DNA of 48,108 nt from positions 1 through 48,108 of the forward strand of contig CAUHCN010000017.1 of assembly GCA_959604825.1 (NCBI GenBank). Direction: 5' to 3'. How positions within the stretch are numbered: the first letter of the stretch is position 1; each line of letters opens with the position of its first letter. This DNA comes from an uncultured Collinsella sp. (lineage in GTDB: Bacteria > Actinomycetota > Coriobacteriia > Coriobacteriales > Coriobacteriaceae). This document shows positions 36,940-46,127 of the stretch, piece by piece. The notes beneath the pieces are model-generated. The model was not told where the DNA came from and made no database searches. It was given only the letters and a program-made list of their open reading frames with translations. A program made the position numbers and the translations under genes.

Positions 36940-38028
36940 CTAGTCTTGGCGGACCGGATCGTGGGGGTAGGCGTTGAGAATCTCGACGCCGTTCTCGGTC
37001 ACCAGGGCCAGGTCCTCGATGCGGACACCGGTGCGGCTGGGGAGGTAGATGCCCGGTTCGATGGAGAACGTCATGCCCGGCTCCACGACCTGCTCGTTGA
37101 CGAGCGAGACGTCGCCTGGCTCGTGGTCCTGCAGGCCGATCGAGTGTCCCAGGCGATGCGTAAAGTATTCGCCGTAGCCCGCGTCCTCAATCACGTCGCG
37201 CGCGGCACGGTCCAGATCGCACATGCGCACGCCCGGCGCGATGAGCGCCTCGGCGGCCTCGTTGGCGCGGCGCACGATATCGTAGATGCGCTCCGTCTCC
37301 TCGTCCGGCTCGCCCCAAAAGAATGTACGCGTCATGTCCGAGCAGTAGTTGCAGCGGCGTCCGCCAATGTCGAACAGCACCACGTCGCCACGCTTGAGTA
37401 CGGTGTCGTCGGGCTCGTGATGCGGATCGCCGGCGTTGGCGCCAAAGCTCACGATGGGCGGAAAGCTAAAGCCCTCGCAGTCGTGCTTGCGGTACAGGCC
37501 GAGCATCTGGTCGGCAATTTCGCGCTCCGTTACGCCCTCGTGAACGAGCTTGATGGCGTCGACCATCACGGCGTCGTTGGCGGCCGAGGACATGCGCATG
37601 AGCTCCTGCTCGGCGGCATCCTTGTGGGTGCGTGAAGCGGTGACGGCAAAATCGCCTAGGAAAAACTCGCTCGCGGTATGGCGCTCCATAAGGGGCATCA
37701 AAAAGCCGGAACGCATGACGGTGTCGATGCCAAGCGGCTTGGTCGGATCGACCTCGCGAGCGATAGCGTCTGTCACGACTTCGGTGTCGGTGTGATAGGC
37801 GACGCGGGCATTGTCGTACTCCGGCAACTGATGCAGCGCGTTGACCAAGATCACGGGCTCGTCATCGCGCGCGAGCAGCACACCGCAAAAACGCTCGAAC
37901 ATATCGGCATAAAAGCCGGTCAGATAGTAAATCGACCACGGGTCGTTTACGAGCAGCTGCGCACCGGGGTGCTGAGCCTCGAGCGCATCGAGCACGCGCG
38001 CCACGCGCTGGTCATCGACATGTGCCAT
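36940..38028 (-). CDS. pepQ: M24 family aminopeptidase (Xaa-Pro peptidase-like)
   Basis: A 362-residue cytosolic metallopeptidase, probably cleaving X-Pro peptides. The pita-bread ligands are visible: Asp in LFDIGGRRCNYCSDMTRT (two Asp), His in HRLGHSIGLQDHEPGD, Glu in IEPGIY and Glu in RIEDLALVTENG. The N-terminal creatinase-like domain is present. ATG at 38028 is preferred because AAAGGAT lies upstream; an earlier in-frame start (38076) is unlikely. PepP/PepQ choice is not settled by sequence. It is flanked on both sides by REP-like hairpins. Confidence 0.85.
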   Translation of the reverse strand: MAHVDDQRVARVLDALEAQHPGAQLLVNDPWSIYYLTGFYADMFERFCGVLLARDDEPVILVNALHQLPEYDNARVAYHTDTEVVTDAIAREVDPTKPLGIDTVMRSGFLMPLMERHTASEFFLGDFAVTASRTHKDAAEQELMRMSSAANDAVMVDAIKLVHEGVTEREIADQMLGLYRKHDCEGFSFPPIVSFGANAGDPHHEPDDTVLKRGDVVLFDIGGRRCNYCSDMTRTFFWGEPDEETERIYDIVRRANEAAEALIAPGVRMCDLDRAARDVIEDAGYGEYFTHRLGHSIGLQDHEPGDVSLVNEQVVEPGMTFSIEPGIYLPSRTGVRIEDLALVTENGVEILNAYPHDPVRQD

Positions 38029-38142
38029 GAAACATCCTTTCGCTAGGCTGCCACCATGGTATCCCAAGCCCGGCACATAGGGACGTTCCTTTTATGCCGG
38101 CACTTCGGGACACTCCTTTGCATCCCATGCGCGCCCTCATAA

Positions 38143-38207
38143 GTTGCGGTGAAATACGGACTGTTTAGCGGCCTGAAGCCATAAAACAGTCCGTATTTCA
38201 CCGCAAC
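38143..38207. repeat. REP-like 24-bp hairpin, copy 2
   Basis: Arms 38143-38166 and 38184-38207 are perfect reverse complements with a 17-base spacer (AGCGGCCTGAAGCCATA). The arms differ from copy 1 at only a few positions. Just before, 38070-38105 holds an imperfect dyad built on CCGGCA/TGCCGG. Confidence 0.88.
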
Positions 38208-38236
38208 TGCGGAGGAGGACCGGGTGGATGGCGGGG

Positions 38237-38314
38237 TAGCTAAAAGAGCTCCGTCCCTAATTAGCTAAAGAGCCCCGTCCCCAATTAGCTAAAGAGCCCC
38301 GTCCCCAATTAGCT
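38237..38314. repeat. Tandem 24-25-bp repeat, three units
   Basis: Units begin TAGCTAAAGAGC and contain CCGTCCCCAAT. Unit 1 is 38237-38261 (25 bp, two changes), unit 2 is 38262-38285, unit 3 is 38286-38309 (identical to unit 2), and a partial TAGCTA follows. The repeat ends 2 bases before the stop codon of the DUF1667 gene on the other strand. On the minus strand each unit reads GGGGACGGGGC, similar to fossil elements of REP/RAYT type. Confidence 0.85.
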
Positions 38315-38316
38315 AC

Positions 38317-38715
38317 TTAGGCTCGGTCGATGTCCATGCTGGCGATGAGGTCGATGTTGGTGTTGAGGAGGTTCTCCAGCACGACGTCGCCCATGCGGAT
38401 GGGGGCGTTGACGACTAGGCCACGGATGAGGTTCATGGCTTGGGCGTGGAGTGCCAGCGGGATGGCATCGGCGGTGCGCACGGGCAGCAGAGCCTCATCG
38501 CCGCCGGATACGGCAACGGTGGTGGTGAGCACGCGCATGGGACAGGTGAGCTCCTGATGCGCGAATTTATCACCGCGCGGGCAGTTGTTGCCGGTTACGG
38601 AGCGCACTTCCACCACGGCGCCATTGGCGTCGCGCTCCACCTTTACGGTCAGGAGGCATTCGGATGGGCAGGTCGTGCAGTTGAACTGCAGCGTTTCGAT
38701 TGCGTTATCGCTCAT
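38317..38715 (-). CDS. DUF1667 domain protein
   Basis: A 132-residue protein of the DUF1667 family. It has CTTCPSEC near the N-terminus and later NNCPRGDKFAHQE and CPMRVL, giving five Cys suited to a cluster or zinc site. DUF1667 proteins are regularly encoded with GlpA-like and GlpB-like flavoproteins, as here: it is the third gene, 3 bases after its neighbour. Its probable role is the electron-transfer partner of the upstream oxidoreductases; this is inferred from gene order. Confidence 0.85.
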   Translation of the reverse strand: MSDNAIETLQFNCTTCPSECLLTVKVERDANGAVVEVRSVTGNNCPRGDKFAHQELTCPMRVLTTTVAVSGGDEALLPVRTADAIPLALHAQAMNLIRGLVVNAPIRMGDVVLENLLNTNIDLIASMDIDRA

Positions 38716-38718
38716 AGT

Positions 38719-40065
38719 CTATGCCTCCTCGACGGGATCGACGGACAGGACAATTTCGCTAGCACCCAGGTCGAGCGCTTGTTTGATGACCTTTGCCGGC
38801 AGCGAGAAGCTTTCCATGACGCTCGGTTTAAACGCGCGTCCCTTGCCCGCAAACAGTTCCTCGTCGCCTGCCAGAATGCGCACGCGGGCGGCGTCGACGG
38901 GCCGGCGCACGCGGAAGTTCAGCTTGGTGAGTGCCACAGTCGTAATGCGTCCCGGCAGCGCGTAGCCCGCGATGCCGGCAGGGGAGACCGAGAGCTCGCA
39001 GTCCGGAACGGCGCCCGCGCCGGTCCCCAGCGTGTACGCGGCCGCAGCTGCGCCAGCGCGCTCGGACTCAGTCGTCACGTTGTCGGCCAGGTCGTGCACG
39101 TGCAGAACGTTGCCGCAAGCAAAGATGCCTGGTATGCCCGTCTGCAGGCTCTGGTCCACCACGGCGCCGCGTGTGCGTGGGTCAAGCTCTACGCCTGCGG
39201 CAACCGAAAGCTCGTTCTCGGGAATCAGGCCCACCGAAAGCAGCAGCGTGTCGCACGGAACAATGCGCTCGGTACCCGGAATGGGTGCCAGGTGCTCGTC
39301 GACCTGACTCACCTCGACGGCCTCCACGCGATCGTGCCCGATCACGCGCGTCACGGTAGTGGACAGGTGCAGCGGAATACCAAAATCGTCCAGGCAGTTC
39401 TTCACATTGCGGCGCAGACCGTTGGCGTACGGCATGAGCTCGTACACGCCCTCGACCGAAATCCCTTCGAGCGTGCAGCGACGTGCCATGATGAGCCCGA
39501 TATCGCCCGAACCCAAAATGACGGCGCGCGAGCCGGGTTTGAGATTTTCGATATTGATGTATCGCTGCGCCAGGCCGGCCGTAAACACGCCGGCGGGACG
39601 GCTACCGGGAATCTTGATCTCGCTGCGGGTGCGCTCGCGGCATCCCATGGCAAGGACGACCGCGCGTCCGGTGAGCCGCATCATGCCGGTGGGGCTCATG
39701 AGCGTGACGGTATGGACCGCGGTGTCTTCCGCAGGCTCGCCTGTATCAATCCCAATCACCATGCTGTTCAGGAACAGCGCAATGTCGGTTGCGTGCACCT
39801 GGTCGATGAAGCGCTGCGCGTACTCGGGACCGGTGAGCTCCTGTTTAAAGTGCGACAGGCCAAAGCCGGGGTGGATGCATTGGCGGAGGATGCCGCCCAG
39901 GTGCTGCTCGCGCTCCACGATGGCCACGCGCGCTCCGGCCTTATGTGCGGCCAGCGCGGCCGCTATGCCGGCGGGGCCGCCGCCGATAACGACCACGTCG
40001 AAGGCTTGCGTTTGTACGGCTTCTACGACGCCGCAATCAATCGCGCTCGATTTGAATTTCGCCAT
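38719..40065 (-). CDS. FAD/NAD-dependent oxidoreductase (GlpB-like position)
   Basis: A 448-residue pyridine-nucleotide-disulfide-type flavoprotein. The FAD motif VVVIGGGPAGIAAALAA is near residue 24, the NAD motif is VILGSGDIGLIMARR near residue 180, and GIFACGNVLHVHDL is the second FAD contact. The N-terminus has about 20 extra residues. It is the second gene of the operon, 1 base after the glpA-like gene, and probably passes electrons to or from it together with the DUF1667 protein. Its substrate is not known. Confidence 0.85.
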   Translation of the reverse strand: MAKFKSSAIDCGVVEAVQTQAFDVVVIGGGPAGIAAALAAHKAGARVAIVEREQHLGGILRQCIHPGFGLSHFKQELTGPEYAQRFIDQVHATDIALFLNSMVIGIDTGEPAEDTAVHTVTLMSPTGMMRLTGRAVVLAMGCRERTRSEIKIPGSRPAGVFTAGLAQRYINIENLKPGSRAVILGSGDIGLIMARRCTLEGISVEGVYELMPYANGLRRNVKNCLDDFGIPLHLSTTVTRVIGHDRVEAVEVSQVDEHLAPIPGTERIVPCDTLLLSVGLIPENELSVAAGVELDPRTRGAVVDQSLQTGIPGIFACGNVLHVHDLADNVTTESERAGAAAAAYTLGTGAGAVPDCELSVSPAGIAGYALPGRITTVALTKLNFRVRRPVDAARVRILAGDEELFAGKGRAFKPSVMESFSLPAKVIKQALDLGASEIVLSVDPVEEA

Positions 40066-40066
40066 C

Positions 40067-41521
40067 CTAACGCACCCCCTTCAGCGGTCCCTCAACCAGC
40101 CAAGATCCGGCGTCCTCCAGTAATACCTCGCTGGGGTCGCAGTCCAGCTCTCGGGCAAGAATCGCCACCACACGGCTCTGGCAAAAGCCACTTTGGCACC
40201 GACCCATGCCGGCGCGGCAGCGGCGCTTGACGCCCTCCACCGAAACCGCGCCCGGCTGGCGTCGGATCGCGGCCACGATCTCGGCTTCGGGCACCTTCTC
40301 GCAGCGGCAGACGATCTGTCCCCACGCGGGATCGGACTCGATCAGCTCCTCCTTGCGCGCCAGCGGTGCGCGGCCAAAGTCGTCCGGCGCGCGGCGAATT
40401 GAGTTCCAGTCCGCCCGCTCGTGCAGCTCCACGCCCGCCTCACGCATCACAAGCTCCATGCGCTCGGCAATGGCCGGCGCGCTTGCCACGCCCGGCGACT
40501 GAATGCCCGCCGCCTGGAACAGCCCCGGCACCACGGCCGACTGTCCAATAAAGAAGTCGTTCGTTCCCTGAATGACCGGACGCCCGCCGGCAAATGCACG
40601 CACCACGCGACGCGTATCCAGATCGGGCACCAGCTTGTGCGCACCGGTCAGGAGTGCGTTGACATCGGCAGCGTAGGTCTGCGTGTCGCCCGGCTCGCGC
40701 ACAGCGGCGGTCGCGGTAATCACGGTGTTGCCGTGCACGGTACCCGTTACGATAACGCCCTTGGACACCGGCGTCGGCACGGGGTAGAGCGGCATGAGCG
40801 TGCGCGGCTCCTTTTCCAGCACCACGATGTTGCCCTGACGCCAGACCATCTGGAACTCCTCGGCGCCTGCCATATGCGAGATGTCTGCGGCGCCGTTGCC
40901 CGCGGCGTTGATCAGGTAGCGGCAGCGCACGTTGCTAGCGGGGGTCGCCAGCGTAAAGCGCGCGTCGTCGCCCGAGCCCGCGACTTCAATCGCTTCCACC
41001 GGCGCAGACCGCATAAACGTCACCCCGTTGGCCACGGCGTTCTCCAGTGCGGCGATGGCAACCTCAAACGGGTCGACAAAACCGGTCGAAGGGCACCACA
41101 ACGCGCATGTTGCATCGGCACTGGCGCGCGGCTCCAGCTCGTGGATGCGGTCGGGTCCGACAATCGACAGTTCGGGTACGCCGTTGACAAGGCCGTTGCT
41201 GCGCAGCTGCTCCAGATGCGCGCGGTCCTCGTCGTTAAAGCCCAACACCATCGACCCGGTGCGGCGGAACAAAAATCCCAGCTCCTGGGCCCACGTGCCA
41301 TATAGCTCGCAGCCGCGGGCGTTGACCTGCGCCTTTACGGTTCCCGGAGCCGGATCGTAGCCGGCGTGAACCAGGCCGCCGTTGGCCTTCGAGGCGCCCA
41401 GCGCAATGTCGTTGGCCGCCTCGACCACGCATATGGACAGGTCATAGCGCGCGAGCTGCCGCGCGATGGCGCACCCGGTGATGCCGGCGCCCACAATCGC
41501 GATATCAAACGTTTCTGCCAC
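40067..41521 (-). CDS. glpA: GlpA-like FAD-dependent dehydrogenase with C-terminal BFD domain
   Basis: A 484-residue DAO-type flavoprotein. The FAD motif IAIVGAGITGCAIARQL begins at residue 7. The C-terminal [2Fe-2S] BFD-like domain has CRC (in VCRCEKVPE) and CRAGMGRCQSGFC. This architecture fits anaerobic glycerol-3-phosphate dehydrogenase subunit A, but other 2-hydroxyacid oxidases share it. The start is GTG 41521, with GGGAGG at good spacing; no ATG fits better. It leads a three-gene operon; no glycerol kinase or facilitator is near. Confidence 0.75.
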   Translation of the reverse strand: MAETFDIAIVGAGITGCAIARQLARYDLSICVVEAANDIALGASKANGGLVHAGYDPAPGTVKAQVNARGCELYGTWAQELGFLFRRTGSMVLGFNDEDRAHLEQLRSNGLVNGVPELSIVGPDRIHELEPRASADATCALWCPSTGFVDPFEVAIAALENAVANGVTFMRSAPVEAIEVAGSGDDARFTLATPASNVRCRYLINAAGNGAADISHMAGAEEFQMVWRQGNIVVLEKEPRTLMPLYPVPTPVSKGVIVTGTVHGNTVITATAAVREPGDTQTYAADVNALLTGAHKLVPDLDTRRVVRAFAGGRPVIQGTNDFFIGQSAVVPGLFQAAGIQSPGVASAPAIAERMELVMREAGVELHERADWNSIRRAPDDFGRAPLARKEELIESDPAWGQIVCRCEKVPEAEIVAAIRRQPGAVSVEGVKRRCRAGMGRCQSGFCQSRVVAILARELDCDPSEVLLEDAGSWLVEGPLKGVR

Positions 41522-41538
41522 GGTGCCTCCCAGACGAG

Positions 41539-41553
41539 TTGACAGGCTGTCAA
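41539..41553. promoter_or_regulatory. Dyad in the promoter region of the glpA-like operon
   Basis: TTGACAG-G-CTGTCAA is a 7-bp perfect dyad, 18 bases from the GTG start on the minus strand. It overlaps a TTGACA-like sequence but too close to the start to act as a -35, so an operator is more likely. Inference only. Confidence 0.4.
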
Positions 41554-41690
41554 TAAGACTATCCTACGGTCTGCACACTCCCAGCGCGGCGGCAATGCGG
41601 TGAACAGCCCCGCAACACCCGCCAACGGCAGAAAAGGGGAGACGTGGCAACGTCGACAACCTCGTCCGCCGACAACTACGGCAACCTTTC

Positions 41691-41906
41691 GTCTCAATCT
41701 GTAACAGCTAGCTGACGATTTTGGTTCTAGATGCTACAGATCAAGACAAACCTTCAGGCGGATTTTGAATGTCTCGATCTGTAACAGTAAGAGGGGTTTT
41801 GGGGCCCAAGATGTTACAGATCGAGATTGAAGTCGGGGAGGGGCCCTGTGTCTCAATCTGTAACACCTAGACCCGGATTTCGCCTCCACCTGTTACAGAT
41901 TGAGAT
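41691..41906. repeat. Three 57-bp palindromic units in a row
   Basis: Each unit is a 15-base arm, a 27-base spacer, and an inverted arm. Units are 41691-41747, 41771-41827 and 41850-41906, with 23 and 22 bases between. The left arm is GTCTCAATCTGTAAC (G for A in unit 2); the right arm is its complement, with three changes in unit 1. The spacers differ, but units 1 and 3 share CTAG at spacer bases 3-6 and a GATTT or TTTT run near the centre. Rest of 41554-42005: no gene seen. Confidence 0.9.
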
Positions 41907-42005
41907 GTTTGTGTCCGCGCCAGCCCCGTACCCAGCCGTGGTCCCATATAAACAAACCCCGTGGTAAACTTGACCGGACTGTTAATATTCCGAAAGGTAC
42001 CCGTA

Positions 42006-42437
42006 ATGTCCAAGTACATCTCCGAGCTCATGTCGCCGCAGCTTATGGGCGTCGTCTATGCCTTTGTTGGCTTTATCATCGCCCTGTATGTGCTGTCGGT
42101 CGTCTATGTGTTCATCGATGCTCGCCGCCGCGGCGCCAGCGCCTACGTGGCATGGGGCATCATCGCCCTCATCCCGTTTGTGGGTCTCATTGCCTACCTG
42201 GTTCTGCGCCCGCACTCCTACGCATCCGACCGCGAGGAGCAGGAGCTGGACATGGCCCTGCGCGAGCGTCAGCTTGCCCAGTACGGCACCTGCCCGCAGT
42301 GCGGCGCGCCCATCGAGAAGGACTTCGTCGTCTGCCCGGTGTGCGATACCCAGGTTCGCAACGTGTGTCCCAGCTGCCATCGCCCGCTCGATGCGCACTG
42401 GAAGGTCTGCCCCTACTGCCGAACTCGCATCCAGTAA
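42006..42437 (+). CDS. Two-helix membrane protein with double zinc ribbon
   Basis: A 143-residue protein. Two transmembrane helices near residues 13-36 and 46-66 resemble the PLDc_N-type anchor (ends RPHSYASDREE). After a charged linker come two zinc ribbons: CPQC...CPVC at about residues 95-115 and CPSC...CPYC at about 124-140. ATG 42006 has GAAAGG upstream. It is a stand-alone gene; function unknown, perhaps a membrane scaffold or metal-dependent sensor. Confidence 0.75.
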   Translation: MSKYISELMSPQLMGVVYAFVGFIIALYVLSVVYVFIDARRRGASAYVAWGIIALIPFVGLIAYLVLRPHSYASDREEQELDMALRERQLAQYGTCPQCGAPIEKDFVVCPVCDTQVRNVCPSCHRPLDAHWKVCPYCRTRIQ

Positions 42438-42565
42438 CGCATCCATCGCCGGGCCTGCCGCAAGCCACGGGCACGCCGCAAGCCACGCGCGCCCCACACC
42501 CCGCGCCCACACGATGAAGCATGCGTAGAAAATCGCCCGCCGTGCCATTTAGGTGCGGCGGGCGC

Positions 42566-42593
42566 TTGTATACCAAGGCAACCTGCCTATAAT
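42566..42593 (+). promoter_or_regulatory. thrS promoter
   Basis: A perfect -10 TATAAT (42588-42593) with TTGTAT (42566-42571) 16 bases upstream. Just after it, TGATGCAAGT (42593-42602) and ACTTGCATCA (42628-42637) form a perfect 10-bp dyad around the start of transcription, a possible operator. A hairpin of CGCCCGCCG/CGGCGGGCG lies upstream at 42534-42564. Confidence 0.65.
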
Positions 42594-42663
42594 GATGCAA
42601 GTCAAAAACGCCGAACGCATCGCACGCACTTGCATCAGGCATCCGAGAGGAGAAAACATACCC

Positions 42664-44427
<1,764 letters not shown>

Positions 44428-44450
44428 CACAAACCATACAAGAATTAACA

Positions 44451-44486
44451 AAGGCGATCGTCCTCGCGGGCGGTCGCCTTTTTTGT
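44451..44486 (+). terminator. First terminator after thrS
   Basis: AAGGCGATCGTCC pairs with GGGCGGTCGCCTT, followed by a TTTT run (to 44486). Confidence 0.9.
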
Positions 44487-44500
44487 TATCTATAGAAGAA

Positions 44501-44527
44501 AAGCCGCTGGTTAGGGCGGCTTTTTTT
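44501..44527 (+). terminator. Second terminator after thrS
   Basis: AAGCCGC (44501-44507) pairs with GCGGC (44516-44520) extended by the T run, followed by seven T. Together with the first it makes a strong block before the polysaccharide locus. Confidence 0.88.
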
Positions 44528-44532
44528 GTTGT

Positions 44533-44668
44533 GCAAAAAGGTACAGGTTTTTGTATCTTTCGACGTTGCTCATTATACGAGCAAACTGCTCACGTTTTCC
44601 CAGATTACACAAATTGCAGCGCGAACGGACACATCTCCATACGCCTCTACAAAAACCTGTACTTTTGC
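44533..44668. repeat. Long inverted repeat upstream of the NusG-like gene
   Basis: The left arm 44533-44555 and right arm 44648-44668 pair over about 21 bases with a 2-base bulge; both contain GTACAGGTTTTTGTA or its complement. The 92-base loop is A/T-rich and holds TATAC and a GCTC/GAGC stem (44569-44580). It lies just after the thrS terminators and before gene 44754. It could be a leader hairpin recognised by the NusG-like protein, or a recombination site. Confidence 0.7.
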
Positions 44669-44753
44669 GACTGCGCCTAGCTGTGAGCGAGAAGCCTGTT
44701 CTAAACGCCCTTGCATTTGCGTGCATCGCAAATCCAAAAGAGGGGGCGAGAAC

Positions 44754-45344
44754 ATGGAACAGACGGCACGGCGCCAAGAGCAGCTGCCGGGCGCATTTAA
44801 CGGCGTTACCACCAACAGCCAGCACGGCCGCGTCCGCTGGTATCTGGTCCACACCCCCAACGGTAAAGAGCGCGAGATCTGTGAAAAGGTCCGCTGCATT
44901 ATCCCACACGAGCTGATGCAGAACGCTTTTGTGATGCAAAAGGAGTTCTGGTTTAAGCGGGACGGCGCATGGTCGCTCCAAACCAAACCCATGTACAAGG
45001 AATACTTCTTCGTCGCCACGCACGATGCCGCTGCGCTCGATAGGGCTTTGGCCCAGTTGAGTTTTGGCTGCCGCATTGCTGGCAGCAGGGAGCGGGCCTA
45101 TGCGCCCATGCCGGACGATGCACAGGACTGGTACCGCAGCGTGCTCGACGACGACGGCGTGGTTCGCAACAGCGTAGCCCGCATAGAAGACGGCGTGTTG
45201 CACATAGAGCAGGGTCCCTTGGTGGGGCAAGAGGCCCGTGTAAAGAAGATCGATCGTCATAAGCGCTGGTGCCTGGTGGACGTGGGCGATGGTGGCTCCA
45301 CATTTAGGGAGCTGCTACCGCTTGACGTGCCCAGCAAAACGTAA
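44754..45344 (+). CDS. NusG-family transcription antiterminator (LoaP/RfaH-like)
   Basis: A 196-residue NusG paralogue. The NGN domain starts RWYLVHTPNGKEREICEKV near residue 29; the C-terminal KOW segment reads EQGPLVGQEARVKKIDRHKR, the pattern of LoaP proteins. Such paralogues keep RNA polymerase going through long polysaccharide or metabolite operons. It stands immediately before the polysaccharide genes, as RfaH/LoaP-type regulators do. ATG 44754 has AGAGGGGGCGAG upstream. LoaP rather than RfaH is suggested by the KOW motif, with moderate certainty. Confidence 0.8.
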   Translation: MEQTARRQEQLPGAFNGVTTNSQHGRVRWYLVHTPNGKEREICEKVRCIIPHELMQNAFVMQKEFWFKRDGAWSLQTKPMYKEYFFVATHDAAALDRALAQLSFGCRIAGSRERAYAPMPDDAQDWYRSVLDDDGVVRNSVARIEDGVLHIEQGPLVGQEARVKKIDRHKRWCLVDVGDGGSTFRELLPLDVPSKT

Positions 45345-45425
45345 GGGAGACGTTGCACCGGCAAATTACTTGGTTTTTGGATTCATAGATGGGGGGGTCC
45401 TGGGGACAGGAACGTAAGTTTTATT

Positions 45426-46127
45426 GTGGCTGCTAAAGAAGTAACAGAGAGTTGTACATCAACGGTTGGTGCGCTGGCTTTCAATCAGATAAAGCCGAGC
45501 GGTACGCTTGGGTATCGCATCGTCAAGAGGCTGTTTGACCTTGTGTTTAGTCTTATGGCGATCGCTATTTTATTCATTCCAGTGGGTCTTGTGTGCGTCC
45601 TGATTTGTCTAGAGTCTCCGGGTAGTCCCTTGTACACCCAGGAGCGAATTGGCAAAAATGGCAAGGTCATTAAGATCTTTAAGCTGCGCAGCATGGTTGC
45701 CGATGCTGGCAATGTTCAGAAGTATTTAAATTTTGAGCAGCTGCATCAGTGGGAAATTGAGCGCAAGGTCGATAACGATCCGCGCATCACTAAGGTCGGG
45801 CAGTTTATTCGTAAGTGCTCTATCGATGAGATGCCGCAGTTTCTTAATGTTTTAAATGGTGATTTATCCGTTATCGGTCCTCGTCCCATTACGCGTGATG
45901 AACTCGAAATGCATTTTTCTGATGAGGATAAGGTTGTATTTCTTTCGGTTCAACCTGGAATTACCGGGTTATGGCAGGCGACGGATCGCAACGATGCGTC
46001 ATTTGAAAGCGGTCTGCGCCAAAAAATCGAATTGCATTACGTGCGGAACCGTTGTTTCCGAATGGATTGGAAGTGTTTTGCTGGCACTTTCGGCGCCATG
46101 TTTGGCAAGGAGAGGACGGGCCGATAG
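45426..46127 (+). CDS. Polyprenyl-phosphate sugar-1-phosphate transferase
   Basis: A 233-residue bacterial sugar transferase (WcaJ/RfbP C-terminal family). It starts polysaccharide assembly by linking a sugar phosphate to undecaprenyl phosphate. One transmembrane helix lies near residues 38-62, followed by the catalytic domain with FKLRSMVADA, RKCSIDEMPQFLNVL and GDLSVIGPRP. The start is probably GTG 45426, with a weak ribosome-binding site. DNA here is visibly richer in A/T than the rest of the window. The next gene starts right after its stop. Confidence 0.88.
   Translation: MAAKEVTESCTSTVGALAFNQIKPSGTLGYRIVKRLFDLVFSLMAIAILFIPVGLVCVLICLESPGSPLYTQERIGKNGKVIKIFKLRSMVADAGNVQKYLNFEQLHQWEIERKVDNDPRITKVGQFIRKCSIDEMPQFLNVLNGDLSVIGPRPITRDELEMHFSDEDKVVFLSVQPGITGLWQATDRNDASFESGLRQKIELHYVRNRCFRMDWKCFAGTFGAMFGKERTGR

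Noticed and set aside
41691..41906. CRISPR array
   Set aside because: Repeats alternate in orientation, are only 15 bases, and the centres are partly similar. No cas gene is near.
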